NCBI GenBank assembly: GCA_965248715.1
Contig: CBDFKB010000004.1
Location: 1-64,000 of the forward strand
Source: CBDFKB01 sp965248715
Lineage (GTDB): Bacteria; Pseudomonadota; Alphaproteobacteria; Rhizobiales; Rhizobiaceae
Length of the DNA stretch: 64,000 nt
Direction: 5' to 3'
A model generated the notes under the pieces. It was not told where the DNA came from. It searched no databases and saw only the letters and a list, made by a program, of their open reading frames with translations. Below, piece after piece: positions 9,692 to 19,293 of the stretch. Both the position numbers and the translations under genes were made by a program. Each line of letters opens with the position of its first letter. Positions within the stretch are counted from its first letter, which is position 1.

Positions 9692-10083
9692 TATCATCTA
9701 TTTAGCGTCAGCGAATTTGCTGGTAAAATAAGCGAAAAGACCTAGGAAGCCTCCCCACTTTCAAGGTTTCCCAAGCTATCCAACGAGCAAATCTCTGACG
9801 TCCTTCGAGATTGTAAGCAAGGGATTTTATGACCGAAGACAATACTCGAAAAGGCAAAAGCCTTCCCTTGCACTTATTTGTACCGATCCAAACCCTTGCA
9901 TCCGAACCAAATCGCATGAGATTAATGGGCCCCGATCCCAAAAGCTGTTCCACCCGATCAACTATGAACCGGCAATCGGATCAATGGGCGCTCACGGCAT
10001 TGTCATAGAAATTGCGCCGCACCAATGCGGTCATCCGTTCAACTGTCAGCGTTGTTGCCCTGGTTTTCGGCCATTGTGTGGCT
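9692..10083. other. Gene-poor stretch downstream of accA
   Basis: About 390 bases in which I see no supported gene. A minus-strand frame of 81 codons (9708-9953) has no recognisable family, no good ribosome site and no operon partner. A 24-base stretch at 9700 resembles one at 11085 on the other side of accA (about 20 of 24 bases), which may be chance. Confidence 0.4.
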
Positions 10084-11040
10084 TTACGTCAGGTCGCTGC
10101 CAATCTTCAGGAATTTCTTGCGACGTTCCTCAAGCAGTTCATTACCCGACATTGCCGACAGTTCGGTTAACGCCGCCCTAATCGCATCGCCGGTATTGGC
10201 GATTACTTGTTGCGGGTCACGGTGCGCGCCGCCGAACGGCTCGGTAATAATGGCGTCGATAATCCCCAGTTCCTTGATGTCTTGCGCGGTGATTTTCATC
10301 GCTGTCGCCACATCTTGCGCCCTGGTCGAGTCACGCCACAGGATCGACGCCCCGGCTTCCGGCGAGATCACCGAATAGATAGCGTGCTCCAACATCAACA
10401 CCCGGTTTGCGGTGGCGATGGCGATTGCGCCGCCCGACCCGCCTTCACCGATGATGACGGAAACCAACGGCACCCGCAAATTCAAACACGCCTCGGTCGA
10501 GCGGGCGATCGCTTCTGCCTGGCCCCGTTCCTCGGCGCCGACCCCAGGATAGGCGCCAGCAGTATCGATCAGGGTCACGATTGGAACCTGGAACCGGTCG
10601 GCCAGTTGCATGATACGGACTGCTTTGCGATATCCTTCCGGCCGCGCCATACCGAAATTGTGTTGCAAGCGGCTCTTGGTATCGCAACCTTTTTCATGGC
10701 CGATTACCGCGACCGAGCGGCCATCGATGCGGCCAAACCCGGCAATAATTGCCAGATCGTCGGCAAAATTGCGGTCACCAGCAAGCGGAATGAAATCCCT
10801 TACCAAAGCGTCCACATAGTCCGTGAAATGGGGCCGGTCCGGGTGCCTGGCCACCAAAGTCTTGTGCCAAGGCGTGAGCTTTCGATACATCTCAGCCAGA
10901 CTGTCGCGGGCCCGGGTTTCCAGACCCTCGATCTCGCTATCGAAGTTTGCTCCATCATCTTTATCGGCGAGAGTGCGTAATTCGCGAACACGCCCCTCAA
11001 TGTCTGCGACTGGTTTCTCGAACTCGAGATAGCTATGCAT
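10084..11040 (-). CDS. accA: Acetyl-CoA carboxylase carboxyltransferase, alpha subunit
   Basis: 318 residues, matching the family. With AccD it transfers CO2 from carboxybiotin to acetyl-CoA, making malonyl-CoA for fatty acid synthesis. The sequence contains the typical HPDRPHFTDYV block, IGHEKGCDTKSR, the crotonase-like core DTAGAYPGVGAEERGQ, and IGEGGSGGAIAI, which helps form the acyl-CoA oxyanion site. ATG 11040 starts at the conserved MHSYLEFEKP region; GTG 11061 would add seven basic residues. The gene stands alone on its strand, with non-coding sequence on both sides. Confidence 0.97.
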   Translation of the reverse strand: MHSYLEFEKPVADIEGRVRELRTLADKDDGANFDSEIEGLETRARDSLAEMYRKLTPWHKTLVARHPDRPHFTDYVDALVRDFIPLAGDRNFADDLAIIAGFGRIDGRSVAVIGHEKGCDTKSRLQHNFGMARPEGYRKAVRIMQLADRFQVPIVTLIDTAGAYPGVGAEERGQAEAIARSTEACLNLRVPLVSVIIGEGGSGGAIAIATANRVLMLEHAIYSVISPEAGASILWRDSTRAQDVATAMKITAQDIKELGIIDAIITEPFGGAHRDPQQVIANTGDAIRAALTELSAMSGNELLEERRKKFLKIGSDLT

Positions 11041-11197
11041 TTTCCGACGATGCCTCTTCACGCCCAGGACCGGTTGACGTCATCGATTTAGCGCCAGCAA
11101 ATATGCTAGGGCCTGATTGACGAATTCGAAGCCATTGTGATGGAGCGATTTTGTGACAAGATCAAGGAGCGGTGACCGAATCACTGGAATTTGGCGC

Positions 11198-11983
11198 ATG
11201 GCGATCTGGACGATATTGTCAGGTTCTCCCCCCATCAGCAGCGCATTTGTAGGCGCATTGGCGCTAACAACGCCAAGTGCGATGGCGTGCCAACTCAATC
11301 AGGCGATTAGGTTCGATAACCCAGCTATTACCCAAACCGGTGATATTACCGACGCAAATGGCGTGGTGGTGCGGATAGCCGGTGCTGCATTTGTCAGTCC
11401 AAAGGATCGCGTTAGCCATCTGGCGATAGCGCTTGGCCAAGGTGCAATGCGCGGCTATTGCCCGCTACCGGAGCTGCCGGACCGCTATGGGCGGATAAAC
11501 GCTTCGGTGCTGGTGCAATACAGTGGTGGGCGCACTAAGCGGTTGGCATTCGTGCTCATTCGTGCCGGCGCGGCGGTCGCAGCCATGGTTGGGGAAGATA
11601 AATTGGACCGCGAGGCGCTGATTGCCGAGGCCGCCGCGCGGGCGGCGAAAACCGGCCTGTGGGCCGCAAAATTTCCGGCAATCGAATTTACCGCCAACGA
11701 CCGTGAACTGGCAGCGCAAGCCGGAAGTTACCGTATCGTCACCGGTCGGGTGCTTTCAACCGGCCAGACCGAACGGGAATTTTTCATCAATTTTGGCTCT
11801 AGTTGGCGTGATGACTTCACGGTGATCGTCGCGAAAGACGATATGGCCGCGATCACCGCACTGGCTGCGGGACATCGGCGCCTGGTCGGAAAAATGGTGC
11901 GCGCGCGCGGCTGGATAACCCTGCGATACGGCCCGGCGATCATTGTCGACAAAAGCGGGCAATTGGAGCTTTTGTCGCGATAA
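11198..11983 (+). CDS. Exported nuclease-like protein (SNase-type fold, degenerate)
   Basis: 261 residues from ATG 11198, which puts a signal peptide ending SAMA at the N-terminus. The body resembles alphaproteobacterial thermonuclease-family proteins: a barrel-like first half (DANGVVVRIAGAAFVSP), the helix EAAARAAKTGLWA, and a C-terminal block VRARGWITLRYGPAIIVD typical of this group. The Arg/Glu catalytic set of staphylococcal nuclease is not obvious, so activity is doubtful. The M48 protease gene follows 180 bases later on the same strand, a pairing I recall from related genomes. A GTG start at 11153 is possible but weakens the signal peptide. Confidence 0.65.
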   Translation: MAIWTILSGSPPISSAFVGALALTTPSAMACQLNQAIRFDNPAITQTGDITDANGVVVRIAGAAFVSPKDRVSHLAIALGQGAMRGYCPLPELPDRYGRINASVLVQYSGGRTKRLAFVLIRAGAAVAAMVGEDKLDREALIAEAAARAAKTGLWAAKFPAIEFTANDRELAAQAGSYRIVTGRVLSTGQTEREFFINFGSSWRDDFTVIVAKDDMAAITALAAGHRRLVGKMVRARGWITLRYGPAIIVDKSGQLELLSR

Positions 11984-12164
11984 ACGGTCTTGCGACAGGC
12001 AAGGTTGACTTTTTTCGATGTCAGGTCACACCGGTGATAGAATTGGTTAACCATTGCACACCACTTTCCATCAAGGCGAAATTGCGCCATGAAACCGTAA
12101 TCGCGTTACTACAGATAACCATAGTACCGCTTAACATCTCGGCTTAGCCAGGACAGTACCATCC

Positions 12165-13622
12165 ATGTACCGATTTCGATCAATCGCGGCTGAAATTCGC
12201 TACAGCGCACGATTGCTGGCGATGTTGCTGCTTGGATTGCTGTCGGCCTGTTTAGTCGAACCCGAAGGCCGGAGCCCGGGAGCGGACCCGAAACTTGGCG
12301 GTAATTTTGCCCCACTCGATGACAAACAGCATGCGGCGGTGGTGGCCAAATACGGTGGTGAATATCGTCACCAGCCACTGAGCGACATGCTCAGGCGGGT
12401 GCTTGATGAAGTCACCGCCGTCTCTCAGCAGCCAAGCCGCAAATATCGGGTGACCGTACTCAACTCGCCACTGGTCAACGCATTCGCATTGCCGGGTGGA
12501 TCGATCTACGTAACCCGCGGCCTGCTGGCGCTTGCCAATGACAGCTCAGAAGTAGCAGCAGTACTAGCGCACGAAATCGCCCATGTGATTTCGCAGCATG
12601 GTATTTTGCGCCAGGAAAAGGCTGACGCCACCAAGATCGGTAAGCGCATCGTCGATGAAGTGCTTGGCGATTCCACCTCGACGCGGGTGGCAATCGTCGC
12701 CAACGATATCCGGTTTGCCGAGTTTAGCCGCGATCAGGAATTGCAGGCCGACACGCTCGGCATTCGCATGATCGGCCGCGCCGGGTATGATCCGTTCGCA
12801 GCCGCGCGTTTTCTGTCGGCCATGGAGGGGTTTCGCAATCTCAAACGCCTGGAACGGCGCAACGGTCTGCCCGGATTTTTAGCCTCGCACCCAAGCACGC
12901 CACGCCGCATTGAATTTGCCGAGCGCAACGCCCGCTTCTTTGGCGCGCCGGGAACCGGTGCCACGGATCGCGCCGGCTATTTGGCCGGCATCGACGGCAT
13001 GTTGTTCGGCGACAGTCCCCAGGAAGGGTTTGTCCGGGGCGATGCATTTATTCATGTCGGGCTTGGCATCACGTTTCGCGCTACGGCCAACGACGTTATC
13101 ACCAATCAGCCGGACGCGGTGCTGATCGCCAGTTCGCAGGATGTTGCTACCCGGTTTGATGCGGTGGTGGTGCGTGGAGGCATTGCGCTGGACGATTATC
13201 TGAAAAGCGGATGGATCAACGGTCTCGACCCGAAAAGCGTTGCCACCAGAACCATCAACGGTTTGGCATCTGCCACCGGCAAGGCGCAGACCGAGGAATG
13301 GCGTTTTGCCATTACCGCGATCAGGGTTGGATCCCAGGTCTATCGCTTTATCACTGCCATGCCGCGCAACCAGCCGCAATCGGCTAACCCACACCACAAA
13401 ATCCCCCGCTCGTTCCGCACCCTGTCAGCCTTGGAAAAACGCCAACACCGGCCATTGAAGATCGCAATCGTCAAAGCCGGACCCGGTGACAGCCAGGCGA
13501 CAATCGCTGCCAAGATGCGCGGCACCAGCCGGCCGGCCGAGTTACTGAGATTGCTGAACCGGATCGAAAAAGGGACGCCGATCGCGCCCAGCCAAAAACT
13601 GAAAGTGGTGGCCGAGGGCTGA
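12165..13622 (+). CDS. M48-family metalloprotease lipoprotein with C-terminal LysM-like segment
   Basis: 485 residues. The N-terminus ends in a lipobox LLSAC with Cys29. The zinc site HEIAH is at 136-140, preceded by NAFALPGGSIYVTRGLL and followed by EFSRDQELQADTLGIR, which provides the third zinc ligand Glu; this is the BepA/YfgC subgroup that watches over outer membrane protein assembly. A mid region (about 290-420) has no named domain. The end contains LKIAIVKAGPGDSQATIAAKM, which looks like a LysM-style sequence. Probably in the periplasm facing the outer membrane. The stop lies eight bases before a composite repeat. Confidence 0.9.
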   Translation: MYRFRSIAAEIRYSARLLAMLLLGLLSACLVEPEGRSPGADPKLGGNFAPLDDKQHAAVVAKYGGEYRHQPLSDMLRRVLDEVTAVSQQPSRKYRVTVLNSPLVNAFALPGGSIYVTRGLLALANDSSEVAAVLAHEIAHVISQHGILRQEKADATKIGKRIVDEVLGDSTSTRVAIVANDIRFAEFSRDQELQADTLGIRMIGRAGYDPFAAARFLSAMEGFRNLKRLERRNGLPGFLASHPSTPRRIEFAERNARFFGAPGTGATDRAGYLAGIDGMLFGDSPQEGFVRGDAFIHVGLGITFRATANDVITNQPDAVLIASSQDVATRFDAVVVRGGIALDDYLKSGWINGLDPKSVATRTINGLASATGKAQTEEWRFAITAIRVGSQVYRFITAMPRNQPQSANPHHKIPRSFRTLSALEKRQHRPLKIAIVKAGPGDSQATIAAKMRGTSRPAELLRLLNRIEKGTPIAPSQKLKVVAEG

Positions 13623-13629
13623 ATTTATA

Positions 13630-13882
13630 CTAGCGCTTGTCACGAAGCGTTGGATACACTCCGTCGCGCTATCTGAGCACCTCCAAAAACCCTTCTTTTG
13701 GGTCCTGGGAGCAATTTTTCGTTTCTGCGTTCCTCAAATATTTCAACATATTATCCGGTACTCAAAACTTCAAAATCACACCCAGCCCACCAAAATAGAG
13801 GGTTTTTAGAGGTGCTCATCTCTTTGTTTATGCGTGTCATTTTTCCCAAAACCGGTACCCAATTTTGGGCGACACGCTTTAG
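13630..13882 (+). repeat. Composite repeat: H1, MITE-like insert, H2
   Basis: Between convergent genes. H1 begins CTAGCGCTTGTCACGAAGCG and ends CGCGCTATCT; the H2 hairpin with CCCAAAA and TTTTGGG ends near CTTTAG at 13882. The H1-H2 linker is split by a 143-bp insert flanked by ATCT on both sides. The same composite, inverted, lies at 37179-37434. Confidence 0.9.
13675..13817. mobile_element. MITE-like insert, copy 1, nested in an H1-H2 repeat
   Basis: The 143-bp insert starts GAGCACCTCCAAAAACCC and ends with the inverted form of GAGCACCTCTAAAAACCC, an 18-bp terminal inverted repeat with one mismatch. ATCT is present once in uninterrupted repeats and twice here (13671-13674 and 13818-13821), so it is a 4-bp target duplication. 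It holds no protein of note. Copy 2 at 37240-37381 is about 95% identical. Confidence 0.85.
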
Positions 13883-13912
13883 GGTCCGCAAAAGTTACCC
13901 CATCAAATGGGC

Positions 13913-14524
13913 TCAAAACGCCGCGCGCCCGGAAGCAATCATCTGATCAAGATATTCGATCCGATCTTGGCCCCAAAACACCTCACCGCCATACACATAA
14001 GCCGGTGCGCCGATCGCATCCGCAGCAATGGCGTCGGCGGTATTTTGCGCACGCAACGCTTTCGCAGCGTCGCTTTCGGACGCTTCGAGAACCGCCGCCG
14101 CGTCATGGCCCTGCGCGGTCAGAATTTCGCCGAGCACGTCAACATCGGCCACTTGACGGTCATCATGCCAAAGCGCGGTTCCTACCTGATGCAGGAACCC
14201 ACCCGCATCCTTGCCGTCCAGAACCAGCGCCGCGCAGCACAGATCAGCCCTTGTCGGATCGGTTGGAAAATTGCTCGGCTTGGGGTTGAGCGCAAGCCCG
14301 CGATAGGCCGCCACCCGCTGCAGTTCAACCAGTCGGTAGCGTTGGCGCACCGGTGGACGCTGGCCCGGCGGCACCGCGCCGGAAATTTTCCAAACTTCCA
14401 TCATGTTGAAGGGTTTGAAATTAACCGCCACACCATGCTTGACAGCAACCGCCATCAGCGCCTGGTGGCCAAGAAAGGTGAACGGCGAAATGCTAGTGAA
14501 ATAATAGTCGATCGCGCCCGCCAT
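13913..14524 (-). CDS. 2-hydroxychromene-2-carboxylate isomerase family (GST kappa / DsbA fold)
   Basis: 203 residues. IDYYFTSISPFTFLG at the N-terminus has the SPF/SPY motif of the GST-kappa-like isomerases, and GAPAYVYGGEVFWGQDR near the C-terminus is the family's closing signature. The family isomerises glutathione-dependent aromatic intermediates; others of this fold are general oxidoreductases. It is the last gene of the minus-strand acyl-CoA operon, 52 bases after the fadJ stop codon. True substrate unknown. Confidence 0.87.
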   Translation of the reverse strand: MAGAIDYYFTSISPFTFLGHQALMAVAVKHGVAVNFKPFNMMEVWKISGAVPPGQRPPVRQRYRLVELQRVAAYRGLALNPKPSNFPTDPTRADLCCAALVLDGKDAGGFLHQVGTALWHDDRQVADVDVLGEILTAQGHDAAAVLEASESDAAKALRAQNTADAIAADAIGAPAYVYGGEVFWGQDRIEYLDQMIASGRAAF

Positions 14525-14576
14525 GGCCGCTTACTCCCGCGTTTGAATCAATAGATCGTGCCTGTGGAACGGATCG

Positions 14577-16796
14577 TTACGCCGCTGCCCGGTCCGACGC
14601 ACCGGTCGGATTAAAGCGGTCATAGAACTTCTCGTCGCCCTTGGCCATCTCCTCAAGCAGATCGTTGACCCTAAATTGATCGCCATATTTCTCCGCCAAA
14701 TCGTTGCACATGACAACAAAGGCAGTCGAACCCATGCCATCGATGTAAGACAACGCACCACCGGTAAACGGCGCAAAGCCGAAACCGAGGATCGAGCCCA
14801 CATCGGCCTCGCGTACATCGGTCACCACCCCTTCGGCAACACAACGCGCAGCTTCCAGCGCAATGGTGGCGTGGAAACGGTTTTTAAGTTCCTGAACGCT
14901 GATCTGGTCGGGATCCTGCTGCGGATAGAGATCTTTAAGACCGTGCCACAAATGCTTTTTCGCCGGCTTGGCCGGATAGTCATAAAAGCCCTTGCCGTTT
15001 TTGCGGCCAAGCCGCTCGTGGGTTTCGACCATGGAATTGACCAGTTCGAGATGGCTTTGGTTGACCGCCTCCGGGCCAAGATCGCGCACGGTCTGGTGCA
15101 TAATTTTGTGCGACAGATCGATCGCGGTCTCGTCGTTGAGCGCCAATGGTCCAACCGGCATGCCAGCCATCTTGGCGACGTTTTCGATCATCGGCGCCGG
15201 CACCCCTTCCACCAGCATGTTATAAGCTTCGCTCATATAGCGCAGCACACAGCGGTTGACGAAGAAGCCGCGGGTGTCGTTGACGACGATCGGCGTCTTC
15301 TTGATTGCGCGTACGAAGTCGAGGGCCATCGCCAGCGCCCGATCGCCGGTTTCCTTGCCCATGATGATCTCGGTCAACATCATCCGGTCGACCGGCGAAA
15401 AGAAATGGATGCCGATGAACTGTTCGGGCCGCTTGGAATAATTCGCCAGATCGCTGATTGGGATCGTCGACGTGTTGGATGCGTAGATGGCGGTTTTCGG
15501 CAAATGAGCTTCCGCCAGTTCGGTCACGGTTTTCTTGATGTTGGAATCCTCGAAAACCGCCTCGACCACCATGTCGACATCCGACAATTGCGAATAGTCC
15601 GCCGTGGGGTTGATCTTTGCCAGCAGTGCTTCTTTGTCATCGGCGGTTGCCCGCCCACGGCTGACCAATTTGTCCATCAAAGCGGCGGAATGGGCCTTGC
15701 CCTTGTCGGCCGCCGCCTGGTCACGATCGATCAGCACCACTTCGATGCCGGCTTTGGCCGACACAAAGGTGATACCCGAACCCATGAAACCGGCTCCGAG
15801 CACGGCGATCTTGGCGAGCTTGAGTTTTTCGACCCCGGCTGGGCGCCGCGCGCCCTTGTTGAGGTCTTGCATCGACATGAACAAGGAGCGGATCATCATC
15901 GCCGCTTCGGTGGTCTGCAGTATTTCGGTGAAATAGCGGGTTTCGACCCTGATCGCGGTATCCATCGGCAACAGCATGCCTTCGTAGACACATTTCATGA
16001 TCGCCCGCGCGGCCGGGTAGTTGTCATAGGTTTCGCGGCGATAGATCGCATTAGCGGGCGGGAACAATTGGGCTCCGGCGGCCGAATAGACCGGCCCACC
16101 GGGAAATTTGAAACCCCTTTGGTCCCAGGGCTGCACCGGTTTTACGCCATCACGGATCATCTGTTTGGCGGTTTCGATCAGTGCCTCTTGCGGTACGACC
16201 TCATGCACCAGGCCGAGTTTTTTCGCCTTTGCTGGGTCGAAATTCTTGCCCTGCAACAAGAATTGCAGCGCTTCCTGGGTGTGGATCAGCCGCGGTACCC
16301 GCTGGGTGCCACCTGCGCCCGGAAACAGGCCGACTTTGACCTCCGGCAATGCCAGTTTCACCTTGTCGCTGTCTGCTACCACCCGGCGATGGCAGGCTAA
16401 CGTCAGTTCCAGTGCGCCGCCCATGCAAACGCCGTTGATCGCTGCTACCCATGGCTTGTTGCCGGTCTCGATCGCACGGTAGACATGGTTTAGGCGTCCA
16501 GCACCTTCAAACAGCATTTTCGCGGCGCCTTGCGGATCATCGTCCTGCATCTTTTGAAAGCGGGCGAGCATGCCCTGCATCATGGAAAGATCGGCACCGG
16601 CAGAAAACGTCGCCTTACCGGAGCTAACAACCACGCCCTTAACCGTATCATCGGCGTCAAGCTTCTCGCGAATTTGATCGAGTTCCTCGATCACCGATTG
16701 GTCGATCACGTTCATGGTTTTATCGGGCATGTCCCAGGTAACGAGAGCTATACCGTCAATATCGGTTTCTACAGTGAAATTGGTGAAGCTGGTCAT
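14577..16796 (-). CDS. fadJ: Enoyl-CoA hydratase / 3-hydroxyacyl-CoA dehydrogenase fusion
   Basis: 739 residues. The N-terminal crotonase domain (about 1-190) contains GKATFSAGADLSMMQ and NGVCMGGALELTLACH with the oxyanion residues and one catalytic Glu, plus LPEVKVGLFPGAGGTQRVPR with the other. The NAD-binding start of the dehydrogenase is AVLGAGFMGSGI, and GIHFFSPVDRMMLTEII contains the catalytic His. It catalyses two consecutive beta-oxidation steps. ATG 16796 is chosen because AAGGAGAGG sits just upstream; the gene begins ten bases after the isochorismatase-like stop. FadB and FadJ types cannot be told apart by eye. Confidence 0.95.
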   Translation of the reverse strand: MTSFTNFTVETDIDGIALVTWDMPDKTMNVIDQSVIEELDQIREKLDADDTVKGVVVSSGKATFSAGADLSMMQGMLARFQKMQDDDPQGAAKMLFEGAGRLNHVYRAIETGNKPWVAAINGVCMGGALELTLACHRRVVADSDKVKLALPEVKVGLFPGAGGTQRVPRLIHTQEALQFLLQGKNFDPAKAKKLGLVHEVVPQEALIETAKQMIRDGVKPVQPWDQRGFKFPGGPVYSAAGAQLFPPANAIYRRETYDNYPAARAIMKCVYEGMLLPMDTAIRVETRYFTEILQTTEAAMMIRSLFMSMQDLNKGARRPAGVEKLKLAKIAVLGAGFMGSGITFVSAKAGIEVVLIDRDQAAADKGKAHSAALMDKLVSRGRATADDKEALLAKINPTADYSQLSDVDMVVEAVFEDSNIKKTVTELAEAHLPKTAIYASNTSTIPISDLANYSKRPEQFIGIHFFSPVDRMMLTEIIMGKETGDRALAMALDFVRAIKKTPIVVNDTRGFFVNRCVLRYMSEAYNMLVEGVPAPMIENVAKMAGMPVGPLALNDETAIDLSHKIMHQTVRDLGPEAVNQSHLELVNSMVETHERLGRKNGKGFYDYPAKPAKKHLWHGLKDLYPQQDPDQISVQELKNRFHATIALEAARCVAEGVVTDVREADVGSILGFGFAPFTGGALSYIDGMGSTAFVVMCNDLAEKYGDQFRVNDLLEEMAKGDEKFYDRFNPTGASDRAAA

Positions 16797-16806
16797 TGAC
16801 CTCTCC

Positions 16807-17397
16807 TTAGGCGGCAACCGCGCTCAGCGCGGTGACGATATTTTGTGTGGTTACAATTTCGGCGAATTCGCCGTTGAGATTGGCCAAGGTCATAGCGTGA
16901 ATGGCGTCCGCGCTGTGCCGGGTGCCGTCGGGCCCCATATTGGCAAAGGTGAAGCAGGCGTCTTCGACCAAGCGGGTGTCAAAGCCCAAATTGCCAGCCA
17001 TGCGGGCGGTAGTTTCCACACAATGATTGGTGGCAAATCCAACGATCATCAGCGTATCGATGCCACCAGCATGGAGGCGCTCTTCAAGATCGGTGCCAAT
17101 GAAGCTGGAATTGACATTTTTGACCAATACCAACTCGCCCGGCTGCTCAGCGACTTCGTCAATTACTACAAATCCGGGCAGTTCCGGGCGCAACAATGAA
17201 TTGGGCTCGGTGGACGCGTGACGCACGTGGATGATTGCCATGTCATTGCTGCGAAACGCCGACAAAAGGCAGGCGATATTGGCAAGCGCGCCTGGATTGT
17301 TGCGCTGCTCACCCGCCGCTTCGCGCTCAAGGGCGCCCTTTTGCATATCGACCACGATCAGCGCCGTGTTGCTTGGGTCAAATGTTCGCATACGCAT
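16807..17397 (-). CDS. Isochorismatase-family cysteine hydrolase
   Basis: 196 residues. ALIVVDMQKG near the N-terminus gives the catalytic Asp, LVKNVNSSF the Lys region, and MIVGFATNHCVETTARMA the catalytic Cys, completing the triad of this family. Such enzymes cleave amides or vinyl ethers (nicotinamide, ureidoacrylate, isochorismate), but the exact substrate is unknown. The start ATG shares its A with the TGA stop of the thiolase gene (TGATG), so translation is coupled. Its presence inside a beta-oxidation operon is unusual. Confidence 0.9.
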   Translation of the reverse strand: MRMRTFDPSNTALIVVDMQKGALEREAAGEQRNNPGALANIACLLSAFRSNDMAIIHVRHASTEPNSLLRPELPGFVVIDEVAEQPGELVLVKNVNSSFIGTDLEERLHAGGIDTLMIVGFATNHCVETTARMAGNLGFDTRLVEDACFTFANMGPDGTRHSADAIHAMTLANLNGEFAEIVTTQNIVTALSAVAA

Positions 17398-18605
17398 CAA
17401 ACCCGTTCTATAATGGTCGCAGTACCCATGCCAGCACCGATGCAAAGCGTCACCAAAGCGGTGTTGAGATCGCGCCGTTCCAGTTCGTCGAGCACGGTGC
17501 CGAAGATCATTGCTCCGGTGGCACCGAGCGGATGGCCCATGGCGATCGCGCCGCCGCACACATTGATCTGGTCGTGGGCAATATTAAAGTACTGCATGTA
17601 GCGCAGCACCACCGCCGCGAACGCCTCATTGAGTTCGAACAGATCGATATCACTGATCTTCATGTTCGAACGTTTCAGCAATTTCTCGGTAACGTCGACC
17701 GGACCGGTCAACATCAGCGCCGGATCGGAGCCGATATTGGTAAAGGCGCGAATACGCGCGCGCGGCATTAGACCCATGGCCTCGCCGCCAGCTTTTGACC
17801 CCATCAGCAATGCCGCGGCACCGTCGACGATACCTGACGAGTTGCCGGCATGGTGGACGTGCTTGACCGCCTCGACGTCGGGATGGGCCTGGATCGCCAC
17901 CGCGTCGAAACCGCCCATTTCGCCCATCATCACGAACGAAGGGTCAAGCGAAGCAAGGCTCTGCATGTCGGTATCGGGCCGCATATGTTCGTCGCGGTCC
18001 AAAATTGTAATACCGTTTTGGTCTTTGATCGGGATCACCGAACTGGCGAACCGGCCATCGGCCCAGCTTTTGGCAGCGCGATTTTGGCTTTCGACCGAGT
18101 AGGCGTCAACATCGTCGCGGGAAAATCCGTATTTGGTGGCGATCAGGTCGGCAGAAACGCCTTGCGGCATGAAATAGGACGGGATTGCCACCGACGGGTC
18201 CATCGGCCAGGCGCCGCCCGACATGCCCATACCGACCCGGCTCATGGATTCCACCCCGCCGGCGATCACCACATCGTCAGCGCCAGCGCTAATTTTCGAA
18301 GCGCCCATATTGATCGCATCAAGGCCAGAGGCGCAAAACCGGTTGATTTGTATGCCCGGCGTTTGGTCGTCATAGCCGGCTTCAAACACGGCGGCACGGG
18401 CAATGTCGGATCCGGCCTCGCCGACCGGATCAACACAGCCCAAAATCACATCATCGACCGTCGAAGTATCGAGGCCGTTGCGCTCGCGCACCGCTTCCAG
18501 GGTTTTCGCCGAAAGGCGCACCGCCGGCACTTCGTGCAACGAACCGTCTTTCTTGCCGCGGCCGCGCGGCGTGCGCACATGGTCAAAAATATAAGCTTCA
18601 GACAT
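17397..18605 (-). CDS. fadA: Acetyl-CoA C-acyltransferase (thiolase)
   Basis: 402 residues from ATG 18605, with GAGGAG upstream. The acylated Cys is Cys91 in INRFCASGLDAI, the His is in GGAIAMGHPLGATGA, and the second Cys in LVTLCIGAGMGTA. This is the last step of beta-oxidation, releasing acetyl-CoA. The pairing with the hydratase/dehydrogenase gene suggests they act as a complex. Whether it prefers long-chain, short-chain or aromatic ketoacyl-CoA cannot be told. Confidence 0.95.
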   Translation of the reverse strand: MSEAYIFDHVRTPRGRGKKDGSLHEVPAVRLSAKTLEAVRERNGLDTSTVDDVILGCVDPVGEAGSDIARAAVFEAGYDDQTPGIQINRFCASGLDAINMGASKISAGADDVVIAGGVESMSRVGMGMSGGAWPMDPSVAIPSYFMPQGVSADLIATKYGFSRDDVDAYSVESQNRAAKSWADGRFASSVIPIKDQNGITILDRDEHMRPDTDMQSLASLDPSFVMMGEMGGFDAVAIQAHPDVEAVKHVHHAGNSSGIVDGAAALLMGSKAGGEAMGLMPRARIRAFTNIGSDPALMLTGPVDVTEKLLKRSNMKISDIDLFELNEAFAAVVLRYMQYFNIAHDQINVCGGAIAMGHPLGATGAMIFGTVLDELERRDLNTALVTLCIGAGMGTATIIERV

Positions 18606-18653
18606 GGATGGCTCCTCGTTTCGCCACATTGTCGCGTGGCATAATGTTCAGGT

Positions 18654-19292
18654 CTATTCGGCCAGTGCCGTGGGCATTAAATCTTCGGGTGACTTCCAGC
18701 CATCAAGGGCGCTGATATTATCAAGCCAGCGGGCGATCTTAGGATAATCTTTCCACTCTACACCCATATGTTGCGGCCAAAACAGATAGCCGCAAAGCGA
18801 GAAATCGGCAATCGTGGGACCGTCACCGACCACCCAATCGCGGCCTTCGAGATGGCTGTTTAGCACCTTGTAGGCACCAAGTGCGCGGGCATGCAGGAAC
18901 CCGGTCTCCGGTTCGTCCGGCTTGTTCATGAAAATGCGCATGAAGCGGGTAGTTGCAGTATAGCTGGTCAATTTGTGATTATCGAACAATATCCAGCGCA
19001 GAATTTCCATTTCCTCGGCCTCGTCGCGGCCGCCATATTTTCCGGTTCTGCGGGCAAGGTAGGTCAAGATGACACCGGACTGGGTCAGTTTCACCGTACC
19101 GTCGGCGGTTTCGTGAAACAGTATCGGCACCTCGCCCATAACGTTTTCGGCGCGGTAGGCATCGCCCCTGGTTTCGCCCTTGAAAAAATCAACCAGTTCC
19201 GGCTGCCAATCGGCACCAGATAGATGCAGCATCAGCGCCGCCTTGTACGCATTGCCGGATTGAGAAAAACATTTCAGTCGGTACTCGGCCAT
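18654..19292 (-). CDS. Glutathione S-transferase family protein
   Basis: 212 residues. The N-terminal thioredoxin-like domain has FSQSGNAYKAALMLHLSG, the GEVPILFHE proline turn, and LTQSGVILTYLARR, the glutathione gamma-glutamyl site. The C-terminal all-helical domain contains GDGPTIADFSLCGYLF, the conserved N-cap region. ATG 19292 has GAAGGGG upstream and lies next to the stop of the DUF1330 gene, so they are co-translated. It may detoxify reactive acyl-CoA or aromatic intermediates; the substrate is not known. Confidence 0.92.
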   Translation of the reverse strand: MAEYRLKCFSQSGNAYKAALMLHLSGADWQPELVDFFKGETRGDAYRAENVMGEVPILFHETADGTVKLTQSGVILTYLARRTGKYGGRDEAEEMEILRWILFDNHKLTSYTATTRFMRIFMNKPDEPETGFLHARALGAYKVLNSHLEGRDWVVGDGPTIADFSLCGYLFWPQHMGVEWKDYPKIARWLDNISALDGWKSPEDLMPTALAE

Positions 19293-19293
19293 T

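Noticed and set aside
9708..9953. 81-codon minus-strand frame downstream of accA
   Set aside because: No family, no ribosome site, no conserved-looking composition.
9700..11110. Near-direct repeats TTTAGCG[TC]CAGC flanking accA
   Set aside because: Only about 20 of 24 bases match, no further extension, and no third copy; chance is likely.
14676..16400. 574-codon plus-strand frame opposite fadJ
   Set aside because: It is antisense to a well-supported enzyme gene and results from codon bias.
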